Source: Ulvibacter litoralis
GTDB lineage: Bacteria; Bacteroidota; Bacteroidia; Flavobacteriales; Flavobacteriaceae
DNA length: 64,000 bases
Reading direction: 5' to 3'
Assembly: GCF_900102055.1 (NCBI RefSeq)
Contig: NZ_FNBA01000003.1
Span: forward strand, 372,001-436,000
This document shows, piece by piece, positions 8,187 through 16,774 of this stretch. Each line of letters opens with the position of its first letter. Within the stretch, counting starts at the first letter, position 1. The position numbers and the translations under genes are program-made. The notes beneath the pieces were generated by a model. That model saw nothing but the letters and a program-made list of their open reading frames with translations. It ran no database searches and was not told where the DNA came from.

Positions 8187-9881
8187 ATGTGTGGAATTGC
8201 GGGGATTATAGGTGAGAGTGCTTCAGAAAAGACTTTAAATACAATGCTTGCTAGGCAAAAGCATCGTGGTCCCGACAATACAGGGAAGTGTATTGAAATC
8301 GATGCGGTATTAGGGCATAACCGACTTTCAATCATTGATTTGTCGGCAGAAGCGAATCAGCCCTTTTATTCAATAGACAAACAATATATTTTAGTTTTTA
8401 ATGGAGAAATATATAATTATCTCGAACTGAAAAAAGAACTAGAACCCAATTATAAATTTACGACCACATCAGATACAGAAGTCTTACTTGCGGCTTATTT
8501 ACAATGGGGTAGCGAATGTTTGTCAAAATGCAACGGGATGTTTTCTTTTGCAATTTGGGATACAGTAGAGAAAAAGCTATTTGGAGCGAGAGATCGTTTT
8601 GGAGTAAAGCCTTTTTACTATTCGATTCAAGATTCTTCATTTTACTTTGCTTCAGAAATAAAAACACTTTTTTCCGCAGCCATTCCTAAAAAAGCTAATG
8701 AAAAGGTTTGGGCTAGTTATTTTGCCTTCGGAAGTTATGGTATGCCTAATGAAACTTTTTGGGAAGGAATTGAACAACTACCTGGCGGACACTTTTTTGA
8801 GTTTAAAGAAGGTGAGCTTACAATTAAGAAATGGTATGTTTTTGAAGAAGAGGTTAAAAAACATAAAGTTGACAGAAGCTTTGAAGAAGTACAAGCAGTT
8901 TATAAAGACTTATTAGCCGATAGTATTAAATTACGTTTTAGAGCCGATGTTCCTATTGGATTTAATGTTAGTGGTGGTTTAGATAGCTCTACTTTACTTG
9001 CAATGGTTGCTGAAACTGAAAATGGCGAAAATATTAATGCCTACACATTTTATACTGGAGATGAAAATTATGATGAATTACCTTGGGTAGAAGGGTTAAT
9101 TGAAAACACGAAGAATCCACTTCATAAAATAAAACTCAACGTTGCTGATGTTAAGTCATTAAGTGAATCAATGTCAAGTTTTCAAGATGAGCCTTATGGA
9201 GGTGTGCCAACGGTTGCTTACGGAGAAATATTTAAGCAAGCGCGAAAAGATGGTGTTTTGGTATTGCTGGATGGGCAAGGAATGGATGAGCAATGGGCAG
9301 GGTACGATTATTATGTAAAAAAGAATGATAGTGTAATTCAAGGAGTGAAAAAATCTCCTTTTAGAAAAGATGTTTTAGAGTCTGACTTTTTAAATAAAGC
9401 TGTAAAACCAATATATCCAACACCTTTTGATGATGCTGTGTTAAATTTGCAATACAGGGATTTGTTTTATACTAAAATTCCGAGAGCATTACGATTTAAT
9501 GATCGTGTTTCTATGGCTTCGAGTACGGAGCTTCGAGAACCTTTTTTAGATTATCGTTTGGTCGAGTTAGCTTTTGCGCAACCTTTAAAATATAAAATTA
9601 AAAATAACGAACAGAAGTATTTGTTACGATGTTTAGTATCCGAATTATTAAGTGATTCTATTAGATTTGCACCGAAACGACCACTTCAAACCCCCCAAAG
9701 AGAATGGTTGGGTGACGATTTGAAGGATTGGGTTCAACAAGAAATTAATAGTTTGTCAAAGAACAAATGGTTTAATACTGAAAAACTTCAAAATGAATTA
9801 AAAGCCTATTTTGAAGGTGATAGGGATAGTAGTTTCCATATTTGGCAATGGATTAATACTAGTCTATTATATAAAGGATAA
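8187..9881 (+). CDS. asnB: Asparagine synthase (glutamine-hydrolysing)-type amidotransferase
   Basis: A 564-residue AsnB-type enzyme with both halves intact. The class II glutaminase begins MCGIAGI with the nucleophile Cys2 and includes RGPDNTG and FNGEIYNY. The synthetase half has the PP-loop VSGGLDSS at 261-268, LDGQGMDEQWAGY, and the late LREPFLDYRLVE. Free asparagine synthesis is possible, but genes of this family in glycan loci (WbpS/AsnH type) often amidate a sugar carboxyl group, here possibly a uronate or the nonulosonate; that role is inferred. The coding DNA from here to about 11315 is more AT-rich than neuA and almost free of the octamer CTTCGGAA. Confidence 0.85.
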   Translation: MCGIAGIIGESASEKTLNTMLARQKHRGPDNTGKCIEIDAVLGHNRLSIIDLSAEANQPFYSIDKQYILVFNGEIYNYLELKKELEPNYKFTTTSDTEVLLAAYLQWGSECLSKCNGMFSFAIWDTVEKKLFGARDRFGVKPFYYSIQDSSFYFASEIKTLFSAAIPKKANEKVWASYFAFGSYGMPNETFWEGIEQLPGGHFFEFKEGELTIKKWYVFEEEVKKHKVDRSFEEVQAVYKDLLADSIKLRFRADVPIGFNVSGGLDSSTLLAMVAETENGENINAYTFYTGDENYDELPWVEGLIENTKNPLHKIKLNVADVKSLSESMSSFQDEPYGGVPTVAYGEIFKQARKDGVLVLLDGQGMDEQWAGYDYYVKKNDSVIQGVKKSPFRKDVLESDFLNKAVKPIYPTPFDDAVLNLQYRDLFYTKIPRALRFNDRVSMASSTELREPFLDYRLVELAFAQPLKYKIKNNEQKYLLRCLVSELLSDSIRFAPKRPLQTPQREWLGDDLKDWVQQEINSLSKNKWFNTEKLQNELKAYFEGDRDSSFHIWQWINTSLLYKG

Positions 9882-9926
9882 GGTTTAATAAGAAGTTTTT
9901 TTGTGTGCTAATTACAAGTAAGTTGT

Positions 9927-11315
9927 ATGAATAAAAAGGTTTTAGTATTAATGCCCGACGGAGTAAGTCTCCGTAATTTTGCATATACTTCATTTTACAA
10001 ATTGGGAATTGAAAAAGATTTCGATATTGTTTTCTGGAATGCAACTCCTTTTAATTTACAAGAAATAGGCTATAATGAGATTAAAATTGAAAACCCAAAA
10101 CCGCGTCCAATAACTGATCTTTTAAAATCAGCTAGAATACAAATAGAACTTAAATTATATTCAAAAAGGGATAAAGATTCAGTTTATCAATCATACATAT
10201 TTCCACTTTCTTTTAAATCATTAAAAGCTACAGCCAAAAGTTTATTCATAAAATGGTATACAAAACGGTATGCTTCAGAAAGTGGGTTAGAAAAAATTCG
10301 TCATAGAATTATTGCTTCAGAACGAAAGTCTGAGTATTACAAGAATTGTTTGGAAGTCCTTAAAAAAGAGAAACCAGATTTTGTGTTCTGTACGAGTCAA
10401 AGGTCTGTTATTGCCATTGCACCATTAGCAGCAGCACAAGAATTAAAGATTCCTACTGCTTCATTTATTTTTTCTTGGGACAATTTGCCAAAAGCGACTA
10501 CAGTGGTTACTACCGATTATTATTTTGTATGGAGTGAACACATGAAAAGAGAGTTGTTACATTACCAAAAGTATGTGAGTTCTGAGCAGGTTTTGATTAC
10601 AGGAACACCTCAATTTGAAAATCATTTTACAGACGAATTACTTGAGACCAAGGATACTTTTTTTACGAAGCATAGATTAAATCTCACTAGAGAATATATT
10701 TGCTTTAGTGGTGATGATGTAACTACTTCGCAAACCGATCAATTGTATCTACGTGATGTAGCGAAAGCAGTAAGAAAACTGAATAAAGACGGGCATAACA
10801 TGGGGGTTATTTTTCGACGTTGTCCCGTAGATTTTTCAGATCGTTACGATGAAGTTATAGAAACCTATAATGATGTTATAGTTCCTATTGCGCCAGCTTG
10901 GGAGAAAATGGGAGAAATGTGGAATACCATTTTACCAACCAAAGCAGATTTGAAATTGCAAACAAATATTATTGCGCATTCCGTCGCAGTTGTAAATTTA
11001 GGATCGTCTATGGTTTTCGATTATGCAGCACATAAAAAACCGTGTGCATTTATAAATTATAATTATTTAAATAGTTCACAACAACCTGAAAAGGGGGTGT
11101 ATGTATATAATTTTGTACATTTTAGGTCAATGCCAGCCAGAGAGGCTGTTGTTTGGTTTTCAGATCCCGAAACAATAGCAGAAGATTTATTAGCCATGTT
11201 GAAAGCTCCTGCTAAAACAGTGATTGAAGCAAAAAAATGGTTTGAGGTTATTAATTTACATCCGCCGCAAGAGGCTTCAAAAAGAATCTGGAACACCATT
11301 ATAGAATTAATTTAA
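9927..11315 (+). CDS. Putative GT-B-type transferase, unrecognised subfamily
   Basis: A 462-residue protein that I cannot place in a named family. It begins NKKVLVLMPDGVSLRNFAY. The middle has FVFCTSQRSVIAIAPLAAAQ, IPTASFIFSWDNLPKA and VLITGTPQFENHF, which resemble the linker and donor-binding start of GT-B proteins such as CDP-glycerol glycerophosphotransferase-like enzymes. Near the C-terminus, NLGSSMVFDYAAHKKPCAFINY resembles the conserved S-S-x(2)-E/D-A-x(3)-KP stretch of those families. No membrane segment is evident. Given its place right after neuBCA and asnB, it could be the nonulosonate transferase, but that is only inference. A 45-base gap separates it from asnB. Confidence 0.55.
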   Translation: MNKKVLVLMPDGVSLRNFAYTSFYKLGIEKDFDIVFWNATPFNLQEIGYNEIKIENPKPRPITDLLKSARIQIELKLYSKRDKDSVYQSYIFPLSFKSLKATAKSLFIKWYTKRYASESGLEKIRHRIIASERKSEYYKNCLEVLKKEKPDFVFCTSQRSVIAIAPLAAAQELKIPTASFIFSWDNLPKATTVVTTDYYFVWSEHMKRELLHYQKYVSSEQVLITGTPQFENHFTDELLETKDTFFTKHRLNLTREYICFSGDDVTTSQTDQLYLRDVAKAVRKLNKDGHNMGVIFRRCPVDFSDRYDEVIETYNDVIVPIAPAWEKMGEMWNTILPTKADLKLQTNIIAHSVAVVNLGSSMVFDYAAHKKPCAFINYNYLNSSQQPEKGVYVYNFVHFRSMPAREAVVWFSDPETIAEDLLAMLKAPAKTVIEAKKWFEVINLHPPQEASKRIWNTIIELI

Positions 11316-11330
11316 AAAGGGTATCCCTTT
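11316..11330 (+). other. Small perfect hairpin between glycosyltransferase genes
   Basis: AAAGGG, loop TAT, CCCTTT lies right after the TAA of the upstream gene. The 6-bp stem has no following T-tract, so it is more likely an RNA-processing or stability element than a terminator. It may also be chance. Confidence 0.25.
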
Positions 11331-11342
11331 AATAACTAGCAC

Positions 11343-12479
11343 ATGAATATCGCGTTTTTAACACAAGAGTATCCACATCCTAGAGTACAACGTGCTGCTG
11401 GAATAGGAACTAGTATTAAAAACCTAGCCGAAAGTTTAGTTGCGAATAAAATTGGAGTTTCACTTTTTATTTACGACCAAAAAGAAGATGCTGTTTTTGA
11501 AGAAAACGGAATTACATTCCACCTCATTAAAAAGATTCAGTATAAATTTTTAGGATGGTATTTGTACCGAAAACACATTGCTCGCTACATCAATAATACA
11601 CATGCTGTACATACTATAGATGTCTTAGAAGCGGCTGATTGGACAGGAATAACAGCTTTTATGAAGCTGAAAATGCCTCTGGTAATTCGATTGCACGGAA
11701 CCGATGCTTATTTCTGTAACTTAGAAGGACGTCCTCAAAAGAAGAAGAATTTCTGGTTCGAATCTAAAGCCTTAAAAAGTGCAGAGGCGGTTATTTCTGT
11801 GAGTACTTTTACTGCGGAAAAAACTAAAGAAATATTCCAGCTTTCTACATCAATAATAACATTGTATAATGGAATTGATGTTGAAAAATTTAAACCATTG
11901 CAACTTCCGAAGCAACCCAATTCAATTCTCTACTTCGGAAGCATTATTCGAAAAAAAGGCGTATTAGATTTGGCGAAAGCTTTTCAATTGCTTCAAGTTA
12001 AAAATCCTGATGCAAGTCTAACGTTGATTGGGGCAAATGTGGTAGATGTTTTTGAAAAGAAACCTACTCTAGAACTTTTTTACAAGTGTTTAGATGATAG
12101 TGCTAAAAAGCGTGTAACTCATTTAGCGCACATGCCTTATGAAGAGGTCGTGCAGCAAATAGCCAAAGCAGAAGTATTGGTACTGCCAAGTAGGGCAGAA
12201 GCTTTTCCAATGACGTGGTTGGAAGCAATGGCAATGGAAAAAGCGATGGTTACCTCCAATATTGGTTGGGCCAACGAACTTATGATTGATAATGAAACAG
12301 GACTTATGATAGATCCCGATAATCATCAAGGTTTAGCAGATGCGATGGGAGAATTGCTTTCAAATCCAGAAAAAGCAGAACGGTTTGGTAAAAACGCAAG
12401 AAAACGAATTGTTTCAAATTTTTCTTCGGAAATTATCGTGAAACAGAATATTGACTACTATACGCAATTTGTGAAATGA
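11343..12479 (+). CDS. Glycosyltransferase family 4
   Basis: A 378-residue, well-formed GT4 enzyme. The N-terminal half starts NIAFLTQEYPHPRVQRAAGIGTSI, with a glycine-rich acceptor loop. LVIRLHGTDAYFCNLEGRP and YNGIDVEKFKPL mark the domain junction. ILYFGSIIRKKGVLDLAKAF opens the donor-binding half, and LPSRAEAFPMTWLEAMAMEKAMVTSNIGW contains the E-x7-E catalytic motif. The likely role is transfer of one sugar to the growing repeat unit. Two copies of the octamer CTTCGGAA (one per strand) lie 28 bases apart in this gene. Its TGA overlaps the next ATG by four bases. Confidence 0.92.
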   Translation: MNIAFLTQEYPHPRVQRAAGIGTSIKNLAESLVANKIGVSLFIYDQKEDAVFEENGITFHLIKKIQYKFLGWYLYRKHIARYINNTHAVHTIDVLEAADWTGITAFMKLKMPLVIRLHGTDAYFCNLEGRPQKKKNFWFESKALKSAEAVISVSTFTAEKTKEIFQLSTSIITLYNGIDVEKFKPLQLPKQPNSILYFGSIIRKKGVLDLAKAFQLLQVKNPDASLTLIGANVVDVFEKKPTLELFYKCLDDSAKKRVTHLAHMPYEEVVQQIAKAEVLVLPSRAEAFPMTWLEAMAMEKAMVTSNIGWANELMIDNETGLMIDPDNHQGLADAMGELLSNPEKAERFGKNARKRIVSNFSSEIIVKQNIDYYTQFVK

Positions 12480-14017
12480 TTATAGTTGTACACCAACATA
12501 CAAAAGTGGTTAGAGTTGTTGATGAAAAAGGCAACACTATAGAATTGAATTTTAATGGTAGTATAGGGGAAATATTGTTTACGCTTGCTGAAACCTATAC
12601 AGATCAATTACTTGTTTGGTGTAATGAGGCTTATTTTGAAAAGTTAGTGGTTGAAGCTATTCCTGAAATTTTTCAGCATTCATTACAAATGGCATCTTAT
12701 TCCGTAGCTCAAAAAAGTTTTTTGCCTGGACAGATTGGATATGTTGAAGATTCACCATTTTTACAAGTTAAATACAATGTTACCTATCCAACTTGGTGTA
12801 TGAGTAGCGATGTTGGAGGAATGCATTCATCCGTTTTAAATACAATTAATAGTTCCCGTTTCAACGCTACTGATTTCGATTATTTCTTAAATTCTATTGC
12901 AAAGATTTGTCAGCAAAAAGGGTTGTTGTGTTATTCAGAACCAAGATTTTTATCTGGAAAAACAGAAACTTCAGAAGTGAAAAAGGCTTCCAAAACAATA
13001 TTTTTTAAGTTTGTACATCAGCATTATAAAACACGTTGGATGTTTTTAGCATTGGCAAATATTCTGTTGTTTGAAAAAAAAATACCATTGTTTTCATTCC
13101 TTCGCGGATTTTTCAGTAAAAAAATAACTTCCGAAACAATAGATTTTAAAACGATTCTTCTTGCGCCCAAAGAACGTAAAACGATTTCTAAAACTATTGA
13201 TGTGATTATCCCAACCATGGGAAGGAAACTTTTTTTGTATGATGTGCTAAAAGATTTATCTAAACAAACTATTGTGCCCTCCAAAGTAATCATCGTGGAG
13301 CAAAATCCAGAAGAAGCATCGCAAACTGAACTTGATTATTTAAAAAATGAAACGTGGCCTTTTACTATCATTCATAAGTTTATTCATCAAACGGGTGCTT
13401 GTAATGCGCGAAATATAGCGATACAAGAAACTACTGCGTCTTGGGTTTTTATGGCAGATGATGACATTCGGTTTTCGAATACTGTATTGGAAGAAGCTCT
13501 TCAATTTTTAGAAACATATCAATGCAGTGCTGTTACTTTAAGTTGTTTGCAGAAAAATGAAAAACCCAGACAGAACTTTGTTTCGCAATGGCGTACTTTT
13601 GGTTCGGGCTGTAGTATTGTCTCTCTTAGTTTTGTAACAGAAACCATGTATAATTTATCGTTTGAACATGGATATGGCGAAGATATGGACTACGGAATGC
13701 AACTTCGAAATAAAGGCTGTGATGTGCTATACAATCCGAGCGTTAATTTAACACATTTAAAAGCACCTGTAGGTGGATTTCGAAAGCCCATTGAGAAGCC
13801 TTGGCAAGTTGCCAATGAAATTCCGAAACCGTCACCAACAATTATGTTATTTCGAAGAAAACATACTACCGAAAGACAATTGAAAGGTTATAAGCTGTTG
13901 TTTTTTATTAGATATTACAGAAAACAGAACACCAAGAACCCGATAGCGTATTTTAAAAAAATGCAGTCTTATTGGAATACAAGCATTCATTGGTCTAAAA
14001 AGTTAGATAGTTTATGA
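12476..14017 (+). CDS. Glycosyltransferase family 2 with about 230-residue N-terminal extension
   Basis: A 513-residue protein. The C-terminal half is a GT2 (GT-A) domain starting near residue 240 (IDVIIPTMGRKLFLYDVL), with ACNARNIAIQE, the metal site MADDDIRF, and HGYGEDMDYGMQLRNKG carrying the usual catalytic acid. The first 230 residues are unusual: they begin IIVVHQHTKVVRVVDEKG and contain YPTWCMSSDVGGMHSSVLN, matching no domain I know. They could be a decayed or divergent second transferase domain or a protein-interaction module. It overlaps the neighbouring genes by four bases at both ends, so it sits in the middle of a coupled block. Confidence 0.82.
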   Translation: MIIVVHQHTKVVRVVDEKGNTIELNFNGSIGEILFTLAETYTDQLLVWCNEAYFEKLVVEAIPEIFQHSLQMASYSVAQKSFLPGQIGYVEDSPFLQVKYNVTYPTWCMSSDVGGMHSSVLNTINSSRFNATDFDYFLNSIAKICQQKGLLCYSEPRFLSGKTETSEVKKASKTIFFKFVHQHYKTRWMFLALANILLFEKKIPLFSFLRGFFSKKITSETIDFKTILLAPKERKTISKTIDVIIPTMGRKLFLYDVLKDLSKQTIVPSKVIIVEQNPEEASQTELDYLKNETWPFTIIHKFIHQTGACNARNIAIQETTASWVFMADDDIRFSNTVLEEALQFLETYQCSAVTLSCLQKNEKPRQNFVSQWRTFGSGCSIVSLSFVTETMYNLSFEHGYGEDMDYGMQLRNKGCDVLYNPSVNLTHLKAPVGGFRKPIEKPWQVANEIPKPSPTIMLFRRKHTTERQLKGYKLLFFIRYYRKQNTKNPIAYFKKMQSYWNTSIHWSKKLDSL

Positions 14018-15018
14018 AATTTGCATTAATAGTCTGCACGTATCAGCGTCCAAAAGCGTTGGTGACATTATTAGAATCTGTGGCGCTTCAGGAAAAATAT
14101 CCTGATGAGGTAATTATTGTTGATGGTTCTACAAACGATAAAACGACTGCGATTTTAGAAGAGAGTATCTTTAAAAATCTTCACTATTTTAAAGTTTCTG
14201 AAAAAGATAGAGGACTTACAAAACAACGCAACTACGGAATTACTAAAGTTTCCGAAGCTATAGAAATTGTATGTTTTTTAGACGACGATATTGTGCTAAC
14301 TCCGTCTTATTTTAAAACTTTATTAAGCACATACGCCCTATATCCTGAAGCAATAGGCGTTGGTGGATATATTATTAATGAAACCCCTTGGCGCCCTTTA
14401 GAAGAAAATGAAACACCAAATATTTCGCAATTTTCATGGGATAACTGGGTGCGTAGCGACGGTTCACGATTTGTACTTCGGAAAAAACTAGGACTCGATG
14501 CAGATGTACCGCCAGGGTATATGCCTAATTTTTCACACGGAAGAAGTGTTGGGTTTTTGCCACCTTCAGGAAAAACGTACCAAGTAGAACAATTAATGGG
14601 CGGTGTGGCATCGTACCCCAAACGTGTTCTCGATAGTCAGAAGTTTTCAGAATACTTTGAAGGGTATGGCTTGTATGAAGATGCCGATTATACCTTACGG
14701 CTTTCAAAGAAAGGAGCTTTGTATTTAAATACGGCAGCACAATTGTACCATTACCATGAAGCGTCGGGACGTCCTAATCAATATTTATATGGTAAAATGG
14801 TGGTTCGGAATGGTTGGTATGTGTGGCGTGTAAAACATCCCTATCCGTCACTTAAAGCGCGTTTAAAGTGGAATGCTACGTCGTTTGTATTAACTTTGAT
14901 TCGTTATGGAAATGTTATTACTACTTCAAAAAGAAAAGAAGCATTTACAGAAGCACTAGGGAGAACAGCGGGTTGGTTTTCACTTTTTTTAAACAAACCC
15001 AATATTCAAGAAGATTAA
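14014..15018 (+). CDS. Glycosyltransferase family 2 (rhamnosyltransferase-like)
   Basis: A 334-residue GT-A enzyme. The start KFALIVCTYQRPKALVTLLES is a textbook GT2 opening. VDGSTNDKT, CFLDDDIVLTPSYF (D-D-D metal site) and LMGGVASYPKRV then FEGYGLYEDADYTLRL (ED catalytic motif) follow in order. The C-terminal 60 residues contain a weakly hydrophobic stretch that may associate with the membrane. It should add one sugar of the repeat. The ATG overlaps the upstream TGA (ATGA). Confidence 0.9.
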   Translation: MKFALIVCTYQRPKALVTLLESVALQEKYPDEVIIVDGSTNDKTTAILEESIFKNLHYFKVSEKDRGLTKQRNYGITKVSEAIEIVCFLDDDIVLTPSYFKTLLSTYALYPEAIGVGGYIINETPWRPLEENETPNISQFSWDNWVRSDGSRFVLRKKLGLDADVPPGYMPNFSHGRSVGFLPPSGKTYQVEQLMGGVASYPKRVLDSQKFSEYFEGYGLYEDADYTLRLSKKGALYLNTAAQLYHYHEASGRPNQYLYGKMVVRNGWYVWRVKHPYPSLKARLKWNATSFVLTLIRYGNVITTSKRKEAFTEALGRTAGWFSLFLNKPNIQED

Positions 15019-15110
15019 TTTTGTTGCTGCTAATCTATGGATTCATTTTTTAGTAGGTATAAATATAGTAGTTTAGCAGTCTAGTAACAGTACCCAAAAC
15101 CTATAAACCA

Positions 15111-15659
15111 ATGTTCGGGTTTTCACTTGATTTAAAAAAATATAAAAAGTATTCTGGTAAAAGCAGCATCGTTTTGTTTTTCACACAACAAGGACTTTGG
15201 GCGCTATTTGTATATCGTTTTTATAATGCTGTTTACACAGGGAAATTACCTAAAATTATAAAATCTTTAATTTTACTTTTTGGTGTGTTGCATCAAAAGT
15301 GGATTGAAATTGTAACAGGTATTTCGATTCCGTATTCGGCAAGCATTGGTCATTCTTTTTACATCGGTCATTTCGGAAATATAATTATTAACTCAAAAAG
15401 TGTTATTGGATCTAATTGCAACATTTCACAAGGAGTTACTATTGGGGTGAGTGGTCGAGGAGAGAAACGAGGTGTACCTGTGATTGGGGATAATGTGTAT
15501 ATGGGCGCCAACGCAACTATTGCCGGTTCGATTGCTGTGGGTAATGGAGCGGTAATAGGAGCAAATTCGTTAGTGATTTCTAATGTGGCGGCAGGAACAA
15601 CAGTAGTGGGTGTGCCTGCAGAGCAAGTGAGTTCAAACGATTCAAACGACTATATTTAG
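15111..15659 (+). CDS. Serine O-acetyltransferase-like hexapeptide acetyltransferase
   Basis: A 182-residue left-handed beta-helix acetyltransferase of the CysE/LbH_SAT type. A short helical N-terminus (residues 1-65) is followed by hexapeptide repeats: YSASIGHSFYIGHFGNIIIN, GSNCNISQGVTIG, GDNVYMGANATIAGSIAVGNGAVIGANS. The H residues of SIGHSFYIGH fit the catalytic region. In this locus it more likely O- or N-acetylates a sugar than makes O-acetylserine, although the sequence class cannot separate these. It follows a 92-base gap, the longest inside the locus, which could hold an internal promoter, though I see no clear one. Confidence 0.82.
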   Translation: MFGFSLDLKKYKKYSGKSSIVLFFTQQGLWALFVYRFYNAVYTGKLPKIIKSLILLFGVLHQKWIEIVTGISIPYSASIGHSFYIGHFGNIIINSKSVIGSNCNISQGVTIGVSGRGEKRGVPVIGDNVYMGANATIAGSIAVGNGAVIGANSLVISNVAAGTTVVGVPAEQVSSNDSNDYI

Positions 15660-16774
15660 TGAAATTCTTGGTAGTTACATTAGCGCCCACTCTTAAACAA
15701 GAAGATTCGTATGCTTCGTATGCGCCTTACGTTCGAGAAATGGATTTGTGGTTTTCTAAAGTTTCTGAAGTTACTATTGTATCGCCAACCCAATATTCAA
15801 AAAAACTATTAACGACTTCTTTTCTACGGAAAGATATACGAGTTCGTAGTATTTCGGAGCTTACATTTGGCACTTTTAAAGGAGCACTACGTTCTTTATT
15901 TTCTATTCCGATGACGTTAGTTGTACTATTTCAAGAAATGAAAAAAGCCGATCACATTCATTTAAGATGTCCAGGGAATATAGGGTTGCTGGGTTGCTTG
16001 GTTCAAATCCTGTTTCCGAAGAAAAAGAAAACGGCAAAATATGCAGGAAATTGGAATCCAGCCTCAAAACAACCATTAAGTTATCGCTTTCAGAAGTGGA
16101 TCTTATCAAACACATTTCTGACTAAAAACATGCAAGTTTTAGTGTATGGCGAATGGCCCAACCAAACTAAAAACATTAAATCTTTTTTTACAGCAACCTA
16201 TCCAGCAAGTAAAATAGAACCACCTAGAGAACGGAATTTTACAGCTCCGTTTCGATTTATTTTTGTAGGGAGTTTGTCATCAGGAAAACGACCATTATAT
16301 GCAATTCAAATAGTGCAAAGCCTTATTGAAAAAGGTGTTGAGTGTCGTTTAGATTTTTACGGGGATGGTGATGAACGTAATGCAATAGAAATTTATATTG
16401 AAAAACATGCGTTGCACCATGTCGTAGTTTTACATGGAAATGTAACTTCGGAAAGTGTAGAAGAAGCCTACAAACAAGCAGATTTTATGGTATTGCCTTC
16501 AAAATCTGAAGGGTGGCCTAAAGTGGTTGCTGAAGCGATGTTTTGGGGAGCTATTCCATTGGTGCCAAAAATTTCTTGCGTACCTTGGATGTTAGATAGA
16601 GGTAATAGAGGTTTTTTATTGGATGTTGATATAGATAAAGATATTAGCAATATAGTACCTTTGTTGAAGGATTCCAATTCGTTATTAAGTCTTAGTAGAA
16701 AAGCGAAAAAGTGGTCTCAAAACTATACATTAGATTTTTTTGAAACGGAGATTTCTAAATTACTACAAAAATGA
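15659..16774 (+). CDS. Glycosyltransferase family 4
   Basis: A 371-residue GT-B enzyme with a GTG start that shares one base with the upstream TAG. The donor-binding half opens with RFIFVGSLSSGKRPLYAIQ, followed by LDFYGDGDERNAIE and VLPSKSEGWPKVVAEAMFWGAIPLV, the E-x7-E signature. The acceptor half includes HLRCPGNIGLLGCLV, where the R-x-P-G loop is glycine-rich. It is expected to transfer a sugar at the cytoplasmic face. The next ATG overlaps its last bases (ATGA), continuing the coupled arrangement. Confidence 0.9.
   Translation: MKFLVVTLAPTLKQEDSYASYAPYVREMDLWFSKVSEVTIVSPTQYSKKLLTTSFLRKDIRVRSISELTFGTFKGALRSLFSIPMTLVVLFQEMKKADHIHLRCPGNIGLLGCLVQILFPKKKKTAKYAGNWNPASKQPLSYRFQKWILSNTFLTKNMQVLVYGEWPNQTKNIKSFFTATYPASKIEPPRERNFTAPFRFIFVGSLSSGKRPLYAIQIVQSLIEKGVECRLDFYGDGDERNAIEIYIEKHALHHVVVLHGNVTSESVEEAYKQADFMVLPSKSEGWPKVVAEAMFWGAIPLVPKISCVPWMLDRGNRGFLLDVDIDKDISNIVPLLKDSNSLLSLSRKAKKWSQNYTLDFFETEISKLLQK

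Noticed and set aside
8187-9881. Housekeeping asparagine synthetase only
   Set aside because: Cannot be excluded as activity, but placement 3 bases after neuA inside a glycan locus makes a purely unrelated role less likely, so it is reported as amidotransferase-type with the alternative stated.
14868-15053. 61-residue frame across the GT2 end and the following gap
   Set aside because: Mostly overlaps the GT2 gene out of frame; residual part in the gap has no support.
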